In this document: piece by piece, positions 7,902 to 10,372 of the stretch | Position numbering within the stretch: the first letter of the stretch is position 1 | Layout of the letters: each line of letters starts with the position of its first letter | Assembly: GCA_016297535.1 (NCBI GenBank) | Contig: JAEDGL010000085.1 | Coordinates: forward strand, 1-10,372 | DNA length: 10,372 nt | Direction: 5' to 3' | DNA from: Clostridia bacterium | GTDB taxonomy: Bacteria > Bacillota > Clostridia > Christensenellales > Aristaeellaceae | Program-made: the position numbers and the translations under genes | The notes under the pieces: model-generated | The model's database searches: none | What the model was told of the DNA's origin: nothing | Seen by the model: only the letters and a program-made list of their open reading frames with translations

Positions 7902-9059
7902 ATGGCATACTACAGCAAAATGCTGCCGAACCCTCTGCTCAAGCCGGATGGCACGCTGGTCGCCGACGCACAGGAGTGGGAACAGCAAAAGGCCTATCTG
8001 CGCGAGGTTGCGCAGGAGCACATGTACGGCACATGGCCGGGCAAGGCTGAGTGCGTAAAGGCCTTGTCCCAGACCACGGAAGAGGTCATGGAGGGCAAAG
8101 CCATCTGCGAACATGTGCAGCTGGCGGTTACTTACGGCGGTGACACCTTCAACATGGATATCATGATCCACCGTCCCAATGACGGCGAAAAGCATCCCAC
8201 CATCATCGCCAACAGCTTCTCCCATCTGCCCAAGTTCCAGAATCCCTATCTGCCCAAGGTTGTGGAGCGCGGCTATGCGCTGGTGAACTTCCTGATGGGC
8301 GATCTGGTGCCGGACGTGCAGCTGGTGAAGTATTTCAACCTGCCTGTGGACGAAAACAAGGTCTTCCCCAAGCTGCCCTGCCGCACCATCATGGCGTGGG
8401 CATGGGGACACAGCGTGGTGGCGGACTACATTGTGACCCGCGAATTCACCGGCCCGCTGATTTCCACCGGCGCGTCCCGCGGCGGCAAGGCTGCCCTGTG
8501 CGCTGCTATCTTTGACGACCGCTTTGATGTGGCTGCTCCCACCATTGCGGGCTGCGGCGGTACCGGCACCGCCCGTTTCTGCGGCACCACGGATGGCTCC
8601 CGTCAGGATTCCGTGCGCAGCGAAACCATCGGCCGCATCACGGAAGTATTCCCGGACTGGTTCAACGACAAATACGCCACCTACGGCCCGCACGAGGAGC
8701 CCTTTGCCATCGGCGAAGAGGTCAACAGCTTCCCGCTGGATGCCAATGTCCTGCGCGCTATGGTCGCTCCCCGCGCGGTATTCAGCTCCGATGGCGAAGA
8801 GGATCACTGGAGCAATCCCTTTGGCACCCAGCTTGGCTGGATGGCTGCACAGCCGGTGTTTGACTGGCTGGGCGTACCTGAAAAGAACGCCTTCAACATC
8901 CGCCCCGGCGTGCACGGCTTTGACGAACGCGACTGGATTTCCATGCTGGATTTCTGCGATCAGATTTTCGGCAAGGAAGGCGCAGTGCCATGCGAATCCC
9001 TGAACAAGCCATATTTCAATGATGTGGATATCCGCCAGTACGCTGACTGGATTGAGTAA
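7902..9059 (+). CDS. CE15-like cytoplasmic esterase (glucuronoyl esterase family)
   Basis: Intact 385-residue alpha/beta hydrolase, 15 bases after the first copy, with AAAGGAGGA before ATG 7902. CE15 enzymes hydrolyse esters of 4-O-methyl-glucuronic acid, such as lignin-xylan links. Assignment rests on the YGTWPG segment (42-47), nucleophile motif GASRGGK with Ser192 (family form GCSRxGK), FPDWF (250-254), the FPLDANVLRAMVAPRA strand (277-292) and a C-terminal GVHGFDERDW with candidate His338. The usual catalytic Glu, 23 residues after Ser in PQESG, is replaced here by Ile215 in PTIAG. The acid is more likely among Asp297-Asp301 (DGEED), which fits a post-beta-7 position. There is no signal peptide, so it acts inside the cell, presumably on imported oligosaccharides. 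Another carbohydrate esterase activity is possible; the hydrolase fold is safer than the substrate. Confidence 0.75.
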   Translation: MAYYSKMLPNPLLKPDGTLVADAQEWEQQKAYLREVAQEHMYGTWPGKAECVKALSQTTEEVMEGKAICEHVQLAVTYGGDTFNMDIMIHRPNDGEKHPTIIANSFSHLPKFQNPYLPKVVERGYALVNFLMGDLVPDVQLVKYFNLPVDENKVFPKLPCRTIMAWAWGHSVVADYIVTREFTGPLISTGASRGGKAALCAAIFDDRFDVAAPTIAGCGGTGTARFCGTTDGSRQDSVRSETIGRITEVFPDWFNDKYATYGPHEEPFAIGEEVNSFPLDANVLRAMVAPRAVFSSDGEEDHWSNPFGTQLGWMAAQPVFDWLGVPEKNAFNIRPGVHGFDERDWISMLDFCDQIFGKEGAVPCESLNKPYFNDVDIRQYADWIE

Positions 9060-9077
9060 ATAACCTATTGTTTTCAT

Positions 9078-9109
9078 GGGCATCCGGACTTGCGCCGGAT
9101 GCCCTGTTT
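9078..9109 (+). terminator. Terminator of the importer-esterase operon
   Basis: A perfect 10-bp stem (GGGCATCCGG at 9078-9087 with CCGGATGCCC at 9095-9104, 7-nt loop) is followed by TGTTTG. It starts 18 bases after the second esterase's stop. The T-tract is short, but the bidirectional hairpin at 9130-9165 backs it up. Confidence 0.65.
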
Positions 9110-9119
9110 GCGTTTGCAT

Positions 9120-9165
9120 ACACAAAAAGAAAAACCGTCAAAGCGTTTTGCTTCAACGGTTTTTA
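9120..9165 (-). terminator. Terminator downstream of the tRNA-Arg fragment (bidirectional)
   Basis: ACCGT (9134-9138) pairs with ACGGT (9156-9160) and AAGC (9141-9144) with GCTT (9150-9153), with a 2x2 internal loop. A-rich sequence at 9124-9134 gives a T-tract on the minus strand; 9160-9164 gives one on the plus strand. Like the left fragment's terminator, it directly follows a tRNA CCA end and was probably carried along with it. Confidence 0.65.
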
Positions 9166-9166
9166 C

Positions 9167-9209
9167 TGGTGAGCCCGGCGGGATTCGAACCCACGACCTT
9201 TTGATTCGT
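9167..9209 (-). pseudogene. tRNA-Arg(ACG) 3' fragment, likely attachment-site remnant
   Basis: On the minus strand this is the 3' part of an arginine tRNA: ACGAA of the anticodon loop (anticodon ACG), 3' anticodon stem TCAAA, variable loop AGGTC, T-arm GTGGG/TTCGAAT/CCCGC, acceptor strand CGGGCTC, discriminator A and CCA (9167-9169). The expected 5' anticodon stem TTTGA is absent (GCCAA is found) and no D-arm follows. As with the tRNA-Pro fragment, the break is at the anticodon loop, as expected for the crossover of a tRNA-targeting recombinase. The intact tRNA-Arg that would be its partner is not in the window. Confidence 0.78.
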
Positions 9210-9238
9210 GGTTGGCAAGAAAGGTATAATATTAAACC

Positions 9239-9373
9239 GAATAATACCGCTTTCTTCTGCTGTGCTATTGCCGTTTTCACTAGTGGGAATGGGACGATAG
9301 TGGTTATCACACTGTACTCAAAAACGCCGTTCATTTTGTCTGATATCCATCCATGGTTATCCGTGCCATCACC
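9239..9373 (+). repeat. Integrase 5' flank (copy 2 of 2)
   Basis: Diverged direct copy of 205-340. It lies between the tRNA-Arg fragment and the integrase and overlaps the first codons of the integrase frame. In the integrase frame there is a TGA at 9341-9343, just upstream of ATG 9353, so the conserved segment may be either the remains of the missing N-terminal coding part or a conserved non-coding element end. Confidence 0.65.
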
Positions 9374-10126
9374 ACGGATGACGTACAGCGCTTTATGAAC
9401 TGCAAGGCGAACATGTCCCGGAAGTCCATTCATGAAATGGTGATGGTGCTGGGCATGGTTCTGGAAAGCGCGGTGGAAGATGGTATTATCGTCCGTAATC
9501 CTGCGCGAAGCAAACGACTGAAGAATCCGTCAAAAAAGAAAACGGTCAGGAACGCACTGGAACGTGAGCAGTTGACGGATATCATCGCCAATCTTCATCG
9601 ACTGACGGATGAACGGGATGTCCTATTGCTTGCGCTGCTGATCTACACCGGCATGAGGCGCGATGAAGTGCTTGGACTCAAGTGGGAGAATATCGACTTT
9701 GAACACGGCCTCATTCATGTCGTGCGCGGCGTAACGTTCAAATGCAACCTGCCGCACATTGACACACCCAAAACAGACGCTGCAATCCGCTCTGTTCCCA
9801 TGCCTACGGCACTTCGGCAGTATCTCCATCCGAAGGAAGACAATCTCTTCATCATTGGCGGAGGCGAACACCCCATTACGGAACAGACCATGAAGCGTAT
9901 GTGGGAACGCATCCGGAAGACCATCAACGTCTATGGCGCAACGCCGCATGTGTTCAGGCACACCTACATGACCTTTGCAGACCGTGAAGCCGTGCCGCTC
10001 AAAACTCTTCAGTCAATCGGCGGTTATGCAGATATTTATACGCTCAAGAATCGCTATACGCACACTCAGCGCGAAGATATCGAACATGCCAGAAATTGTA
10101 TTGACCACATGTTTTCGCCCGTCTGA
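9353..10126 (+). CDS. Tyrosine recombinase (integrase), N-terminally truncated
   Basis: A 257-residue phage-type integrase. Residues 5-50 are the end of the core-binding domain (ITTDDVQRFM onward); 65-250 are the catalytic domain with Arg102 (TGMRRDEVLGLKW), Lys140 (TPKT), His199-x-x-Arg202 (PHVFRHT) and nucleophile Tyr235 (NRYTH). The fourth conserved position, normally His or Trp (as in GHADI), is Tyr225 in GGYADI. Full-length relatives have roughly 100 more N-terminal residues with an arm-binding domain; here a TGA closes the frame just before the ATG at 9353, and no ribosome site is evident. The gene sits between a tRNA-Arg fragment and a tRNA-Pro gene, facing the tRNA 3' end. It is most likely a decaying integrase rather than an active one. 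Confidence 0.85.
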   Translation: MVIRAITTDDVQRFMNCKANMSRKSIHEMVMVLGMVLESAVEDGIIVRNPARSKRLKNPSKKKTVRNALEREQLTDIIANLHRLTDERDVLLLALLIYTGMRRDEVLGLKWENIDFEHGLIHVVRGVTFKCNLPHIDTPKTDAAIRSVPMPTALRQYLHPKEDNLFIIGGGEHPITEQTMKRMWERIRKTINVYGATPHVFRHTYMTFADREAVPLKTLQSIGGYADIYTLKNRYTHTQREDIEHARNCIDHMFSPV

Positions 10127-10272
10127 CAGAACATGAATGGAACAACGGCAAAAACGCTCAAACCTTTATAACAAAAGGATTTGAAGCATTACAAAAAGGG
10201 CGTTTTGGAACAGCGTATGTGACAAAACACCCGAACCAGAGTAAAACAAGGTCTTATCCAAAGCAAAACCAT

Positions 10273-10312
10273 AAAACAAAAAAGTCTTGAAACCCTTACG
10301 TTTCAAGACTTT
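10273..10312 (-). terminator. Terminator of tRNA-Pro(CGG)
   Basis: A perfect 13-bp stem (10281-10293 with 10300-10312, loop CCTTAC) lies just after the tRNA CCA end. On the minus strand it is followed by a T-rich tract from 10273-10280. The stretch 10127-10272 holds no gene; it contains a TTTGAAGCA repeat and an imperfect hairpin (10158-10184) nested inside AAAACGC/GCGTTTT (10151-10157, 10200-10206). Confidence 0.8.
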
Positions 10313-10318
10313 CCTAAC

Positions 10319-10372
10319 TGGTCGAGGTGACAGGATTTGAACCTGCGACCTTTTGGTCCCGAACCAAACGCG
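10319..10372 (-). tRNA. tRNA-Pro(CGG), 3' part; 5' end beyond the window
   Basis: On the minus strand: 5' anticodon stem TTTGG, loop TTCGGGA (anticodon CGG), stem CCAAA, variable loop AGGTC, T-arm GCAGG/TTCAAAT/CCTGT, acceptor strand CACCTCG, A and CCA (10319-10321). Unlike the two fragments in this window, both sides of the anticodon stem pair, so this copy is probably an intact gene. The D-arm and 5' acceptor strand lie beyond the window and cannot be checked. Its 3' 47 bp repeat the left tRNA-Pro fragment with one change, in the anticodon. Confidence 0.85.

Noticed and set aside
7524..9125. A 533-residue minus-strand open frame opposite the two esterases
   Set aside because: It contains two internally similar halves only because the tandem esterase genes on the other strand are similar; no ribosome site or domain supports it.
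9090..9398. A 102-residue plus-strand frame containing GGIRTHDL
   Set aside because: That peptide is the well-known spurious translation of the complement of a tRNA T-arm; the frame crosses a terminator and the tRNA-Arg fragment.

Overview
The window looks like chromosomal DNA from an anaerobic, probably gut-associated Bacillota (Clostridia-like) bacterium. This is inferred from strong AGGAGG-type ribosome binding sites, a Bacillota-style oligosaccharide ABC importer without its own ATPase, a membrane-bound AraC regulator like Bacillus YtdP, tRNA genes with encoded CCA, and moderately high GC in the genes. A species cannot be named from this alone.

Layout. Positions 1-135 hold a 3' fragment of a proline tRNA gene (minus strand) with its terminator. 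Positions 136-662 hold no intact gene: a decayed 5' flank of an integrase locus, a cluster of short direct repeats and a strong plus-strand terminator. Positions 663-2897 (minus) encode a two-transmembrane sensor/AraC regulator. It is divergent from a plus-strand operon that encodes two LplB/LplC-type permeases (3184-4125, 4138-5043), a secreted solute-binding protein (5110-6651) and, after a hairpin, two tandem CE15-like (glucuronoyl esterase family) alpha/beta hydrolases (6739-7886, frameshifted; 7902-9059, intact). The 286 bp divergent region has a near-consensus promoter for the regulator, a 20-bp-phased direct repeat that is a good AraC operator candidate, and a weaker operon promoter. 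Positions 9078-9209 hold terminators and a second tRNA 3' fragment, from tRNA-Arg(ACG). Positions 9239-10126 hold an integrase locus with an N-terminally shortened tyrosine recombinase, followed by a terminator and the 3' part of a tRNA-Pro(CGG) gene that runs off the window end.

How it fits together. The regulator probably senses an extracellular sugar or a binding-protein complex and activates the importer. The importer brings in an oligosaccharide, perhaps carrying an esterified uronic acid, and the cytoplasmic esterases de-esterify it. No glycoside hydrolase and no ABC ATPase are present, so both must come from elsewhere in the genome (a shared MsmX-like ATPase is usual).

The notable feature is the setting. 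The catabolic locus lies between tRNA 3' fragments broken at the anticodon loop, each followed by a homologous integrase-side sequence, with a tRNA-Pro at the far end that nearly repeats the left fragment. This suggests a small tRNA-targeted island, or two sister elements that recombined. Signs of decay are a probable 16-nt deletion in the first esterase, loss of the integrase N-terminus, and a His-to-Tyr change at a conserved recombinase catalytic position.
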